NCBI RefSeq assembly: GCF_949987535.1
Contig: NC_080074.1
Coordinates: forward strand, 42,453,641-42,517,640
Direction: 5' to 3'
Length of the DNA stretch: 64,000 bases
Source of the DNA: Balaenoptera acutorostrata
Taxonomy: Eukaryota; Chordata; Mammalia; Artiodactyla; Balaenopteridae
Shown: positions 12,195 to 24,274 of the stretch, in pieces
How positions within the stretch are numbered: the stretch's first letter is position 1
How the letters are laid out: each line of letters starts with the position of its first letter
Notes under the pieces: generated by a model
The model's input: only the letters and a program-made list of their open reading frames with translations
Told to the model about the DNA's origin: nothing
Databases searched by the model: none
Made by a program: the position numbers and the translations under genes

Positions 12195-13056
12195 ATTAGA
12201 GCATCTGGGGTGAATGTGGTTATCCTATGTTATAAACATCAGAAATGCCTCTTACTTATAGATACATAGATACATAGAATGTCTCTTACATACAAAGAGG
12301 GATCGGTAGGTAGAGGCAATAACTACACTTTCAAAAATCCAAACGCCTACTGATTCATCTCAAAATATTAATTTTTAAAATATTGTATTGGATATTTAAG
12401 GACAATCTTGAAAAACAAAGCCATAACAATTAAGCTAAGGAAGGTTGAGATAGCCCAAGTTAGTGAGGAGAGTTTTAGCCTAACATTTTTATTAATTGTT
12501 ATTCAACTAGAAGAGAAATATATGACTGAGCTGGTGGAAGGAAAGGACACTTTACACTCACTTTTTATCCATGATGCAAAGTTAAATTCTGTTCCTCCAG
12601 GGAAAACTTCAGGGCGCTGTCCCTGCCACCACCAGTGATAGAGACGGCTTGGGAAACATTAGGACCACCTAGGAAGAAGTAAGTTTAGAAGTTTTTAGTC
12701 TAACTTTATACAGTGATGTGGGAGGGAGCCTCCTTCTGGTCAACTAAATAGAAGAGAATTTTGTTTTGCTCAGAAAGTTCTTCTTTGCCTATTTTACAGC
12801 TGAAATTGCAACCAGCTTCTCTTACTGAAAAAGTTTCTGCCGTATTAATACAAGAAAAGCAAAGAAAATGATCACTCTGCACTACCTCAGCAGAAATGGG
12901 CCCAAACATACATGCACTTCAAAGTAAAGGAAGTTCTGCACTATTTCAATTACTAGATAATCATTTTACACAACAGTCAAAGTCCAAAGAAAACACAGCC
13001 TACACATATGTTCTCAAATTATGAGTAGATTTAGGACAAATCTTATAAGCTAAGTA
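12195..13056. other. Intergenic DNA, nothing recognised
   Basis: No gene-like frame above 76 codons and no recognisable repeat apart from a short tandem of GATACATA near 12260. Confidence 0.5.
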
Positions 13057-13076
13057 ACTTGAAAGTGAATTTTTTT

Positions 13077-13298
13077 CCCCCCACTAGCTATCTATTTTAC
13101 ATTTGGTAGTGTATATATGTCCATGCCACTCTCTCACTTCGTCCCAGCTTACCCTTCCCCCTTCCCATGCCCTCAAGTCCATTCTCTACGTCTGCATCTT
13201 TATTCCTGTCCTGCCCTTAGGTTCTTCGGAACCTTTTTTTTTTTTTTTTTGATTCCATACATATGTGTTAGCATACGGTATTTGTTTTTCTCTTTCTG
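13077..13298 (-). mobile_element. Short 5'-truncated L1, reverse strand
   Basis: Read on the minus strand it carries the last codons of L1 ORF2 (gtcagaaagagaaaaacaaa), an A-rich run, and the start of the 3'UTR shared with copies 2-5 ('gacatatatacactaccaaatg'). The TSD acttgaaagtgaatttttt lies at 13057-13075 and 13299-13317. The insertion is thus only about 220 bp, severely 5'-truncated. Confidence 0.88.
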
Positions 13299-13390
13299 AC
13301 TTGAAAGTGAATTTTTTAAATGACCTTTTCTTTTATTAAAATATTCATTAATTTAATGTAGCCTAGATGTAGACTTCTAATATATTTTTT

Positions 13391-13501
13391 AAAAATATGG
13401 ACTGCTTCCCAAATTTGCATGTCATCCTTGCACAAGGGCCATGCTAATCTTCAGTGTAAAATATATTCCAATCTCAGTATATGTGCTGCCAAAGCGAGCA
13501 C
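13391..13501 (-). pseudogene. U6 snRNA pseudogene
   Basis: On the minus strand it begins gtgctcgctttggcagcaca at 13501 and reads through 'agattagcatggcccttg' and 'caaggatgacatgcaaattt' to 'ccatattttt'. This is the whole U6 snRNA with several substitutions and about 4 extra bases in the 'ggaa...gaagatt' segment. An A-stretch follows at 13384-13390, and the TSD tagacttctaatat is at 13370-13383 and 13502-13515. This marks an L1-mediated retrocopy. No proximal U6 promoter elements were recognised upstream. Confidence 0.92.
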
Positions 13502-13564
13502 TAGACTTCTAATATTTATTATAATAAATGTACTGTAGGAGCATAAATCCCAATTCATATATTT

Positions 13565-13869
13565 ATTTATTTATTTATTTATTTATTTATGGCGGTGTTG
13601 GGTCCCCGTTTCTGTGCGAGGGCTTTCTCTAGTTGCGGCGAGCGGGGGCCACTCTTCATCGCGGTGCGCGGGCCTCTCACCGTCGTGGCCTCTCTTGTTG
13701 CGGCCTCTCTTGTTGCGGAGCACAAGCTCCAGACGCGCAGGCTCAGTAGTTGTGGCTCACGGGTCCATTTGCTCTGCGGCATGTGGGATCTTCCCAGACC
13801 AGGGCTCGAACCCGTGTCCCCTGCATTGGCAGGCGGATTCCTAACCACTGCGCCACCAGGGAAGCCCCG
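13565..13869 (-). mobile_element. CHR-type SINE (copy S2, short form), reverse
   Basis: Minus-strand copy: head at the high-coordinate end (reverse of cttccctggtggcgcagtgg) and a tail of ATTT units at 13561-13592. The TSD attcatatattt is at 13553-13564 and 13870-13881. It holds one 'cacaactactgagcc' unit plus a small local duplication 'gcctctcttgttgcg' twice near 13688-13719. Confidence 0.95.
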
Positions 13870-13881
13870 ATTCATATATTT

Positions 13882-14454
13882 TAATTTACAAATATATCAA
13901 TTTGATTGATGGAGTCATTTTTCTGTCCAATCACATTAAATTACATCCATAGCCAAATCTCTGAAGTAAATTATGAACTCATTCGGGAAACAGCCTGCCA
14001 AGAGAGTATTTAGCACACAGTAGGCAGTCGAAAAATAATGAAAATAATAAACATATATTCTATCAAGGTGTACATAGTATAGATTTTCAACCACATGTAA
14101 ACTCTCCAATTGAAATGTTAACAACAGTCATTAATCCCTCATCCAACACACCTGAGAGTTGCTTCCCCTTCCATTAATTGAAATGCATTCTGGAGACAGA
14201 CATTAACTAATAATAATCTAGCTTACTATGAAAGTAAAGCAATGCTACCACCAATGTACTCTGAGACCATATAATAATGATTTTAGAGTCACTGCATTCC
14301 TTGTTCCCTCAGTTTATGCTGATATTGAATTGCCTGTCGTAATGTAGAAATAATCACTTGTCAAGAATAATCAGGGAGGGTGAGGTTCAGATGAGTCCTT
14401 TCCCATAATCTGGGAAGGCTTCTTAAATTCTCATTCACGGATATTGAATGGGGG
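13882..14454. other. Intergenic DNA, nothing firm
   Basis: Near 14010 a 'tagcacacagtaggcagtcg' string hints at an L2/MIR tail, too short to call. A G-run occurs at 14451-14458. Confidence 0.45.
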
Positions 14455-14650
14455 GGGGTCCCTTACTAGATACTGTGCTAGGCATTGGGTATACAGAAGT
14501 GAAGAGATGTGGTTCCTGTCCTCAAGAAGCTTATAATCTAGTAGACAGAAGTTTAAGCTCATACGTGCAACGAAGTATTATACGAAGTGCCGAGGGAGAA
14601 AGAATGAAAACACAAATGAGGGAGTTGTCGGTTCAGAGTTAGGTCTATGG
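14455..14650 (-). repeat. L2-like fragment, reverse orientation
   Basis: 'gatactgtgctaggcattgggtatacag' followed by 'tcctgtcctcaagaagcttataatctagtagacag' is the familiar reversed L2 3' section. Diverged. Confidence 0.5.
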
Positions 14651-16475
14651 GAGAAAACCTGGAAAAAGTGCTCCCATCATACCTGAGCACATTAGTTCCC
14701 TGCTGTAAAAGGCATCTGAATGTCTCCACCTTCCTGTGAGAGTGGTAGGAAGTGTTAAAGAAAATTAAATGCAGGAAAAGAAGGCCTGAGACAACTTGAG
14801 AAGGACTCAAGATCAAAGCATGGTTTGCCACAGGACGTATATTAACCAACAGGCATAAATTTTCAAAAGCCAAAAGCAAATAGAAGAATCTAAGTTCCTA
14901 CGGGGTGCTGCACGTGGGCACCGCTATGCACACGTGATATCCTGCCTTATACTGTAGATATATTTTCACTTTGGTTTTCATTCACCAGCCTTGGAAATAA
15001 TCAAGGGTTGGGGGGCTGACTCACCAGGGCCAAAGCCTCCCCCATTTTCCCCAGCCAGTATTCTAAAAAGATTTGCATGCCCTATAGAAAAAGGATTCCT
15101 GGACATATGTTTCAAAGTCCCAAATTATCTGAGTTCAAGGGCCCGGTGAGCTCCCTGTCCCACTCCCACCTCCCAGAAGGCTACCCCCAGCCAGGTCTGA
15201 CCACTAGCATGTGGACATGTCATCCCCAGCAAGGATTATGTCTCATACTTCTTTCTTGGTATCCTCCTTAGCTCCTGCCACAGTGTCCTGCAAGTAGCTC
15301 ATTAGACGATTGATAATAATGATGATAACAAACACAGAAACTCTCCAAAGATGACCAGAATGGTAAAATCACAAGATTTTTCCATGTGTTAGAAGTTCTG
15401 TGAAAAGTGTGGTTGGTGGACAGGATAGCCTACTAAATACGTTCTATTTATCTTCTATTCCCATTCTCTCTTCCCGACAGTATTGCAGATGATAGCGGGT
15501 AGGCTGACATATGTGTTCTTTATTTACGCTGCCCGTGAAGAAACACGGAGGCTCCTTTTGGTACCAAATAAGGCATTTTACCTGCTTAACATAAGTCACC
15601 ATATGGAGCAGGTTCCACCTGAGGCCTGCCTGGGTGAAGTCCAAGTCATCGTGAGACCTTATGTCCAACTTATCTAGGGTTCTGATTTACCAAGGAATGT
15701 CCCAAGGAGCTGCCACAGATGCCAGACCTGTGTTAGTAGAACGAGACACAAGAGCCCTAACCTGTGTCCAATAATCAGAGGGAAGACTTTGATCTCCCTG
15801 GGCTGCCACACTTGTGTCGCTCGCATCCCCTTCTGGACCCATAAAGCTCCTATTCGTTGCAAGAGCATTTATTTGGAAAATTAAGGGACAAAGGGCTTGT
15901 TTGCTTTAATAAAAGCTAAGAACAAGCTCACTAACTGATGGGAAGTTTTATTTGACTCCTGGGTCAGTGGTTTAATTTTACATATGTTCTCATAAATGTA
16001 ACCGCAGTGTTTTGTGCAAGGATCATCTTGTAAACTAAATGTGCTGGCAGAGGAAAATCCATTTGTGGCACCCAAGATGTTAGGGGAATTGGCAGCCATG
16101 GAAAACACCTGAAAAGCTTTCCTCCCCAGCCTCACAGATATCCACCAGAAAAGGAATGCTCTTGCTCCAACACTCTCCTTGAAAGTGGTGAGCTCTTCTG
16201 CCAACTGACCACCTCCTGGGTAAATTTTAATATCAGCAAGGAGAAGCTGGAAGTAACACCAGCACTTATCTCAGTGCTGTTGTTTTGAAGAAAAATATTA
16301 TATGACTTAGTAATCAGTCTCTCATGTCTCTAATGTATTCCTAAACAATGGCAAATGAAGGTAAAACAAATTAAATGGAGAAATTCTCGGGTGTGTGTGT
16401 GCGTGTGTGTGCACGCACATGAGCACATGCGTGGGTTCACATGCTTTGTTTTCAAGTAGCCAAGACTTACATATT
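14651..16475. other. Intergenic DNA, mostly without recognised elements
   Basis: Open frames up to about 107 codons appear on the minus strand near 15674-16204. They show no domain, splice context or similarity I recognise, and I treat them as chance. A GT microsatellite sits at 16390-16424. Confidence 0.45.
16390..16424. repeat. GT/GC-alternating microsatellite
   Basis: Alternating purine-pyrimidine run of GT units with interspersed GC steps, which are Z-DNA-prone bases. Confidence 0.85.
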
Positions 16476-16490
16476 AAAATATACTTATGG

Positions 16491-16865
16491 GGGACTTCCC
16501 TGGTGGCACAGTGGTTAAGAACCCGCTTGCCAATGCAGGGGACACGGGTTCGATCCCTGGTGCGGGAAGATCCCACATGCCGCAGGGCAACTAAGCCCGT
16601 GTGCCACAACTATTGAGCCTGCGCTCTAGAGCCCGCGAGTCACAACTACTGAGCCCGCGTGCCACAACTACTGAAGCTCGCGCACCTAGAGCCCATGCTC
16701 CTCAACAAGAGAAGCCACCGCAATGAGAAGCCCATGCACTGCAACAAAGAGTAGCCCCCGCTCCCCACAACTAGAGAAAGCCCAAACGCAGCAATGAAGA
16801 CCCAACGCAGGCCAATAAATAAATTAATTAATAAATTAATTAATTAATTAAAAAATAATAATAAT
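16491..16865 (+). mobile_element. CHR-type SINE (copy S3, long form)
   Basis: Head GGGACTTCCCTGGTGGCACAG, B box 'cgggttcgatccctgg', three internal 'cacaactac/ttgag' units and an AATTAATTAATT tail. A 15-bp TSD, aaaatatacttatgg (16476-16490), recurs with one mismatch at 16866-16880. Confidence 0.95.
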
Positions 16866-17134
16866 AAAATATAGTTATGGGAACTTTAGAGCCTTGTATG
16901 TTTGCCTCAACCTTACCAGGGACAGAAAATCCATCAGTGCAGACAATCCCCATCTGAAGCTGCTGCTATTAAATGTTGGTGGTGTCATGAAATTGACTCA
17001 AGACAGCCTCTTTATTTTTTGTAAGCAATCCTGACACTGGGGTTCCCTAATATGGTGATCAAAGGGTTACAATAAGACTCAATGGCTGAAGCTACCATTC
17101 GTGATTAGGACCTACCAGATGACACTGTAATAGG

Positions 17135-17300
17135 TATATTATCTTTAACCCCTTTCCCATACTGCTGAAATCTTACAGGACATAAATTCTTATCCCTGTT
17201 TTACAGATCAGGAAATTGGACCTCAGAAAACTTAAAAAGTGGAAAAAATGATACACGAACTTAAATTAGTCTGACTCCATGTTCAAGCTTTTCCTACATA
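17135..17300 (-). repeat. MIR SINE fragment, reverse orientation
   Basis: 'atccctgttttacagatcaggaaattggacctcagaaaactt' followed by 'gaacttaaattagtctgactccat' follows the order of a MIR core read backwards. Diverged. Confidence 0.5.
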
Positions 17301-17554
17301 CACATAGCCACTGACTTTATATACCTCTAGGACTACAGCCAGCCACCCAACCTTATTTCCAAGAAACCTGCTTTTCCAGGTGGTTAATACTCTTGAGAGA
17401 CACGTGCTATACTTATACTTCCCAGCTAGAAGTAGACATAGTCATTTACCCAGTCTGCTGAGCTGGGACGAGAGGGCATCCCTCCTCCCACCTGAGATAT
17501 CAAGGTTTACGGAACATCAGACACTCCTACAAAAGATCTGAGGTTTATCACGTA

Positions 17555-18130
17555 GTCATTCATTCATTCAACAAATATTTACTGAGGGACTGCTCCATGC
17601 CAGGCACTGTATAATGTGCTGGGCTTAATAAGCACAAGATAGCGCCCACCCTCAATACACTCACAGTATTAGGGAGACAGACTAGCAAAAGAGCGATTTC
17701 TATGCAAAGCGATAAAAGCTACTACTGGAACAAGCAAGAGATTATTGCACCCAGAGCAAGGACAACCACTTGTCATGGCGTGTTTAGAACAATTTCCAGA
17801 AGAAAAATAGCATCCAGGCAGAGTCCTAAAGAACAACTTCTGGTGAGCCTGGCCATTGAAGGGAGGTGGTTACGAGTTTTCCAGGCAGAAAGGATAGGAT
17901 GTACACGGACCTAAAAGTGAGAGAAAGCCTGCATGTCCCCAAACCTGCAAGCTCTGCCATGTTACGTGAGGGGGCAAAGGGGAGAAAATAATGACACTGG
18001 ACAAGTGAACACAGGACAGATCGTGAAGGTCCTGGTGAGAAATGTTAGAACTTCATCCTGGAGGGGACAGTTTCCCTAAACAGACAGTTATAATTTAGAT
18101 CCCTTAGCCATCCAAGTAGAGTCTTAGGGA
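17555..18130 (-). repeat. L2 LINE fragment, reverse orientation
   Basis: Starts 'cattcattcattcaacaaatatttactgaggg...tgccaggcactg', the reversed L2 3' terminus. It continues with 'agggagacagactagc', 'agagtcctaaagaacaacttc' and 'gatcgtgaaggtcctggtgagaaat...cttcatcctgg' in L2 order. Not coding. Confidence 0.6.
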
Positions 18131-18412
18131 GCTAAGGACATTGCTCACCTGACCCATCTTGGGAGCAAAACACTACACTTGTAAGGTTTGTCCCCATGTG
18201 CTCCTCACTCAGCCCTAAAGAGTGATTGTGGTGTTTTTCCCTCATGCAGTGATGTGATTTTCTAGCAGTCTCATGAATATTCATGACAGAACTAAGGGGA
18301 CCAAAGCAGGAGAAGGCTGGCTGCTGCCAAAGAGGTTGTCATTCATTCACTGGTCCATTCATTTGTTTGGTCATTCATTTAATCCAGGCAATACAACAAT
18401 AATGATTTAAAT
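18131..18412. other. Intergenic DNA
   Basis: CATTCATT-type steps near 18342-18385 suggest another L2/MIR end, but too little is left to assign. Confidence 0.4.
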
Positions 18413-18620
18413 CAGGGGTTGGCAGTCTGCACCTGTTAAGTCAAATGTGACCTACCACCCGTTTTTGTAAATAAAGCTTTATTGGAACATAGCTATATGT
18501 GTTCATTTGTGTATTGTCTGTGACTTCTTTCATACTACAAGAGCAGAGGTGAGTTGTTGTAACAGACCAAGGGTATATACACTCGGGAGTCAATCACATA
18601 TGACATCTTTAAAGCCACAG
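18413..18620 (+). repeat. hAT-type non-autonomous DNA transposon remnant
   Basis: Begins 'atcaggggttggcagtctgcacctg', close to the CAGGGGTYGGCAAACT terminal repeat of mammalian hAT/Charlie-derived elements. It continues with 'cccgtttttgtaaataaagctttattggaacatagctatatg' and 'gtgtattgtctgtgac', which are core sequences of that group. The far terminal inverted repeat is missing. Confidence 0.6.
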
Positions 18621-19394
18621 CACTAGATGGAATCCCTGGGGGAAAAAAGTATGTGGAAAGTAGAGAAGGGTCAGACACCAAATTCAGTTGAGGTTTGTGG
18701 GCATAAATTTAAAGTTAGACCAGTAAGCACTGTTGCATTTTTTCCAGCTATGTTCAGTTGTGCTGATGCCAGAGTGAAATAGGAAGAAAGCTGAATTTAC
18801 TGAGGGTTGGAATTTTGCCAGGCAAAAACAGAAGGAGTGGGGCAAGGGAGCTGAATGTGTGTACATGGAAACTATTTAACAACAGACTGAGAAATCTTAA
18901 CCAGGTAAAGATGGATATTCGCCAGTGAGATGGTAGGAAGGTCAACGGACTGGGGTTCCTAATGGTGTCCAAGAATTACTGGAGCAGAATCATTCTCTAC
19001 TTACTTACTTACCCTAGAGTAAGTGAACTGGAGAAGTAAGAAGAGGTGGTTAAACAATAGACAGAAATAGTGACGTGATAAATTTAGTAAACTAATGACT
19101 AAAATCCTTAATGCATGGGTAAAATGATGGAGAAGAAAGTAGATCACTGTAAAAAAAAAAAAGGGGGGGAGGTTGGGGGGCAAAGCGGTACAGCCTAATT
19201 CCATGTGCTTCAAAGGACTAGAGAGAAAGTGGAATTAAGGGTATAAAAGCAGCCTTGAGGGAAAAGGTAGGCACCTACCCTAAATAACCTCAGTCACAGA
19301 TAAGCAACTAAGACAGAAATGCTTACACAGTAGAGGCTAAATGTAAATAATGTAAAGAGAGTACCTTATTAGGATAATACTAGCTGCTGTAAGA
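18621..19394. other. Intergenic DNA, nothing recognised
   Basis: Minus-strand frames of about 60-72 codons look fortuitous. An A11 G7 run is at 19151-19168. Confidence 0.45.
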
Positions 19395-19720
19395 AACAGA
19401 TAAAACCCCAAAGCTCAGTGGCTTAACAGAAGTTTATTTCTTACTCAATAAACTCAATAGAAGTTTATCTCTTAGAAGAGGAAGCGTTCTTTTCCATGTA
19501 AGTATTCAAAGACTCAAGTTGAGGGAGGCTTTCCCATCTGCAATACGTGGTTTCTAAAGCTGCCAGGGGTGTTGACATGAAGAGGGTAAGAGAGGAGGAG
19601 AAAAGCTTTGCATTGTGGGCCAGGCCTGGAAGTGGCCAATATCAGTTTCTCCCATTTAGTAATTTGGCTGGGAATGGGGTCTGTATTCTGTGCCCAGAAA
19701 TAAAGGGAAATAAATTTGAT
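19395..19720 (-). repeat. Possible ancient LTR fragment, reverse
   Basis: 'aaaaccccaaagctcagtggcttaacagaagtttatttcttactc' matches the pattern of reverse ERVL-type LTRs. The later 'gggccaggcctggaagtggccaatatcag' fits as well. Family uncertain. Confidence 0.35.
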
Positions 19721-19814
19721 TCCTTGCAATGGAAGTCTAGGGAACAGTGTAATCAGCATGCTTTGGTGGAACTTTATCAGAAAAAAGAAATCACAGTATA
19801 ATAAAAAATATCAT

Positions 19815-20035
19815 GGACTCAGAAGAATTTGATTTAAAAACCTATCTTTGTCAAACATATGACCTTAAACAGGTCATGTAAACTTATTAATCCTTATTTA
19901 TAAAATTGGGATGAATAACAGTTCCCCTGCCTTAAAAGGTACATGAAAATATCAAAATGAGATACGCATTAAAAACATTAAAAAGTCCTATAAACTCTGA
20001 AGCACTGCACAAATGTCAGCTAATATTATTATTAT
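19815..20035 (+). repeat. MIR SINE, forward
   Basis: 'gaccttaaacaggtcatgtaaac', 'ttataaaattgggatgaataacagt', 'aaaggtacatgaaaatatcaaaatgagatacg' and a final 'caaatgtcagctaatattatta' follow the MIR order. Confidence 0.55.
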
Positions 20036-21254
20036 TACTACTGAGGACATGACTGATATCTGCCCCATTCTTGTTAATTTAAATTAACTCTATACCGCTA
20101 TGCAAACTGGCATTATGATTCTGTAAAAAGCTGCTTCAAATACCTACATTCCCTGCCCGAAATTTCTGCATACATGCATATTTCAATACCACCTAAGTCC
20201 CAGCTCTTGGCAACCCCAACTTCCCAGGTCCCCATTTTGGTGCCACACTTATCTCTCATTTTCTGCCTATCTCATAATATTGAGACCCAGCTTCCGGGTT
20301 TCCATCTTGTTTCTACCCTCTGACACATCTACAGGACACAGATTTGTGTGTGTTAATGCCTGTGTCTTTACAGAGAGTGACCCAGGTGGGCTGCTCCATT
20401 TCTGTCCCCTGCCTTTGTGCTTTTGAAGGACCTGTGCATGTAGTTGTGCAGGCTGTATACTGCACAACCCTAGAGGCCATTGTTCATATAGTTGACTGAG
20501 TTATCATTACAATGTTCTAGCAGGTGGCGGCAAAGCATTTTGCTCTATCAAGACAATATTCTGTCAGAGCGAAATTATGTGTCTTGAGGAGGAAGCTACT
20601 TTTCCTAATCCACACTAAGGTGGCATATGGAATTGCGGTGGTGCCTCATAAGAGGTCTGTTCCTGCCCAAATGTGAAGGAGAGTCACATGTCCTGTCCAG
20701 AAAGATTAAGCACAAAACTCAAGAAGATACTGTAGCTAAAAGAACCAGAACTATGTCAGAGCCTTGTCTCTTGCAAACCATAGATAAAAAATATTTACCA
20801 TTTCCCAATGACATGGAATTGTTGGTTAAAAGAATAGTACAACAGTAAAACACGTGTTGAAATTTGTTATACATGTGCCTGTGCTCATAATCGTATAAAC
20901 CCATGCATAAATTTCCCATTGTAATGCTCTGGTTCTTCAAAGAAAAAAAAAACCTTTGTTTCAATGACAAATCAAAATACTCCATTCCATCACAGTTCAA
21001 GTGAAAACAAACGAACCCAGTGTCCAGGCTTTTAGGCCCTAGGCAGGTGCTTCTTTTTCTTCTGGACCACAATATACACTGAAAAGTCATATAACTGATG
21101 CCCAAAGATCCCTCCTGAGTTGGGAACTGCAGCTAAAGTCACATATAGACAATCACAGTAAACAGCAATCAAAATATCCATAACCTAAGAGGAAACTGCC
21201 CCAAGGAAAACAAATAAGGAAGATGATGACTTGGCTTCTATCTCAGTACATGTT
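20036..21254. other. Intergenic DNA upstream of L1 copy 2
   Basis: No exon or RNA gene recognised. A 128-codon minus-strand frame at 20719-21105 has no recognised similarity and is probably chance. Confidence 0.45.
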
Positions 21255-23331
21255 AGAAAACACATGCTTTGGAGGAGCTTCAAGATGGTGGAAGAGTAAG
21301 ACGTGGAGATCACCTTCCTCCCCACAAATACATCAGAAATACATCTACTTGTGGAACAACTCCTATAAAACACCTATTGAACGCTGGCAGAAGACCTCAG
21401 ACCTCCCAAAAGGCAAGAAACTCCCCACATACCTGGGTAGGGCAAAAGAAAAAAGAAAAAACAGAGACAAAAGAATAGAGATGAGACCTGCACCAGTGGG
21501 AGGGAGCTGTGAAGGCGGAAAGGTTTCCACACAGTAGGAAGACCCTTCGCGGGCGAAGAGTGCAGGTGGTGGAGGGGGGGAGCTTCGGAGACACGGAGGA
21601 GAGCGCAGCCACAGGGATGCAGAGGGCAAAGCAGAGAGATTCCCACACAGAGGATAGGTGCCGAGCAGCCCTCACCAGCCCGAGATGCTTGTCTGCTCAC
21701 CCGCCAGGACAGGCAGGGGCTGTGAGCTGAGGCTCGGGCTTCGGAGGTCGGATCCCAGGGAGAGGACTGGGGTTGGCGGCGTAAACACAGCCTGAAGGGG
21801 GCTAGTGCGCCACAGCTAGCCGGGAGGGAGTCCAGGAAAAAGCCTGGAGCTGCCGAAGAGGCAAGAGACTTTTTCTTGCCTCTTTGATTCCTGGTGCGCG
21901 AGGAGAGGGGATTCAGAGCGCCGCTTAAAGGAGCTCCAGAAACGGGCTCGAGCCGCGGCTATCAGCGCGGACCCCAGAGATGGGCATGGGACGCTAAGGC
22001 TGCTGCTGCCACAATCAAGAAGCCTGTGTGCAAGCACAGGTCATTATCCACACCTCCCCTCCTGGGAGCCCGTGCAGCCCGCCACTGCCAGGGTCCCGTG
22101 ATCCAGGGTCAACTTCCCCGGGAGAACACACGGCGCGCCTTGGGTGGTGCAACGTCATGCCGGCCTCTGCCGCCGCAGGCTCACCCCACATCCGTACCCC
22201 TCCCGCCCCCCCCGCCTGAGTGAGCCAGAGCCCCTGAATCAGCTGCTCCTTTCACCCCGTCCTGTCTGAACGAAGAACAGACGCCCTCAGGTGACCTACA
22301 CGCAGAGGCGGGTCCAAATCCAAAGCTGAACCCTGGGAGCTGTATGAACAAAGAAGAGAAAGGGAAATCTCTCCCAGCAGCCTCAGGAGCAGTGGATTAA
22401 ATCTCCACAATCAACTTGATGTACCCTGCATCTGTGGAATACCTGAATAGACAACGAATCATCCCAAATTGAGGAGGTGGATGTTGGGAGCACCGCTATA
22501 TGTATTTTTTCCCCTTTTTCTCTTTTTGTGAGTGTGTACGTGTATGATTCTGTCTGTGATTTTGTCTGTATACCTTTGCTTTTACCATTTGTCCTGGGGT
22601 TCTGTCTGTCCGTTTTTTTTGTTTGTTTGTTTGTTTTCTTGGGTTTTTTTTAGTATAGCTTTTAGCACTTGTTATCATTGGTGGATTTGTTTTTTGGTTT
22701 GGTTGCTCTCTTCTTTCTTTCTTTCTTTTTTTTATTACTTTAAAAAAATTTTTAATAACCATTTTTAATTTTTTATTTTAATTATTTTATTTTATTTTAT
22801 ATTATTCTTTCTTTCTTTTCTCCCGTTTATTCTGAGCCATGTGGATTGCAGGCTCTTGGTGCTGTAGCCAGGCGTCAGGGCTGTGCCTCTGAGGTGGGAG
22901 AGCCAAGTTCAGGACACTGGTCCACAAGAGACCTCCCAGCTCCACGTAATATCAAACAGTGAAAATCTCCCAGAGATCTCCATCTCAACGCCAAGACCAA
23001 GCTCCACTCATCAACCAGCAAGCTACAGTACTGGACACCCTATGCCAAACAACTAGCAAGACAGGAACACAACCCCATCCATTAGCAGAGAGGCTGCCTA
23101 AAATCATAAGGCCACAAATACGCCAAAACACACCACCAGACGTGGACCTGCCCACCAGAAAGACAAGAATCAGCTACATCCACCAGAACACAGGCACTAG
23201 TCCCCTCCACCAGGAAGCCTACACAACCCACTGAACCAAGCTTAGCCACTCAGGAAAGACACCAAAAACAATGGGAACTACGAACCTGCAGCCTGTGAAA
23301 AGGAGACCCCAAACACAGTAAGTTAAGGAAA

Positions 23332-24216
23332 AAGAGAAGGCAGAGAAGCTCACAGCAGATGAAGGAGCAAGTCAAATACCCACCAGACCTAATAAATGAA
23401 GAGGAAATATGGAGTCTACCTGAAAATGAAATCAGAATAATGATAGTAAAGATGATCCAAAATCTTGGAAATACAATGGAGAAAATACAAAAAACGTTTA
23501 ACAAGGACCTAGAAGAATTAAAGAGCAAACAAACAGTGATGAACAACACAATAAATGAAATTAAAAATTCTCTAGAAGGGATCAATAGCAGAATAACTGA
23601 GGCAGAGGAATGGATAAGTGACCTAGAAGATAAAATAGTGGAAATAACTACTGCAGAGCAGAATAAAGGAAAAAGAATGAAAAGAATTGAGGACAATCTC
23701 AGAGACCTCTGGGACAACATTAAACACACCAACATTCGAATTATAGGGGTCCCAGAACAAGAAGAGAAAAAGAAAGGGACTGAGCAAATATTTGAAGAGA
23801 TTATAGTTGAAAATTTCCCTAATATGGGAAAGGAAATAGTTAATCAAGTCCAGGAAGCAGAGAGAGTCCCATACAGGATAAATTCAAGGAGAAACACACC
23901 AAGACACATTAATGAAACTATCAAAAATTAAACACAAAGAAAAAATATTAAAAGTAGCAAGGGAAAAATAACACACAAGGGAATCCCCATTAGGTTAACA
24001 GCTGATCTTTCAGCAGAAACTCTGCAAGCCAGAAGGGAGTGGCAGGACATATTTAAAGTGATGAAGGAGAAAATCCTACAACCAAGATTACTCTACCCAG
24101 CAAAGATCTCATTCAGATTTGACGGAGAAATTAAAACCTTTACAGACAAGCAAAAGCTAACAGAATTCAGCACCACTGAACCAGCTTTACAGCAAATGCT
24201 AAAGGAACTTCTCTAG
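23332..24216 (+). pseudogene. L1 copy 2 ORF1 pseudogene
   Basis: Alignment to copy 3 shows the initiator ATG has become AAG at 23332. The next in-frame ATG is nine codons on (23359). The coiled coil and RRM part stay open until a 2-base deletion around 23910 (agacacattaatg, where copy 3 has agacacatattaatc) causes a frameshift and a stop at 23929. The C-terminal domain (ETLQARREW near 24022) continues in another frame to TAG at 24214. Confidence 0.88.
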
Positions 24217-24274
24217 GCAGGAAACACAACATAAGGAAAAGATCTACAATAACAAACCCAAAACAATTAAGAAA

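Noticed and set aside
13391..13501. Functional U6 snRNA gene
   Set aside because: Several substitutions plus an internal insertion, an A-tail and TSD; no upstream TATA/PSE layout recognised.
15674..16204. Adjacent minus-strand frames as a small gene
   Set aside because: No recognised protein similarity, no promoter or splice context, and lengths within chance expectation for this GC content.
21894..22223. Sense-strand GC-rich frames in L1 5'UTRs
   Set aside because: Low-stop GC-rich context, not conserved in frame between copies 2, 3 and 4; the L1 5'UTR is not known to encode a sense protein.
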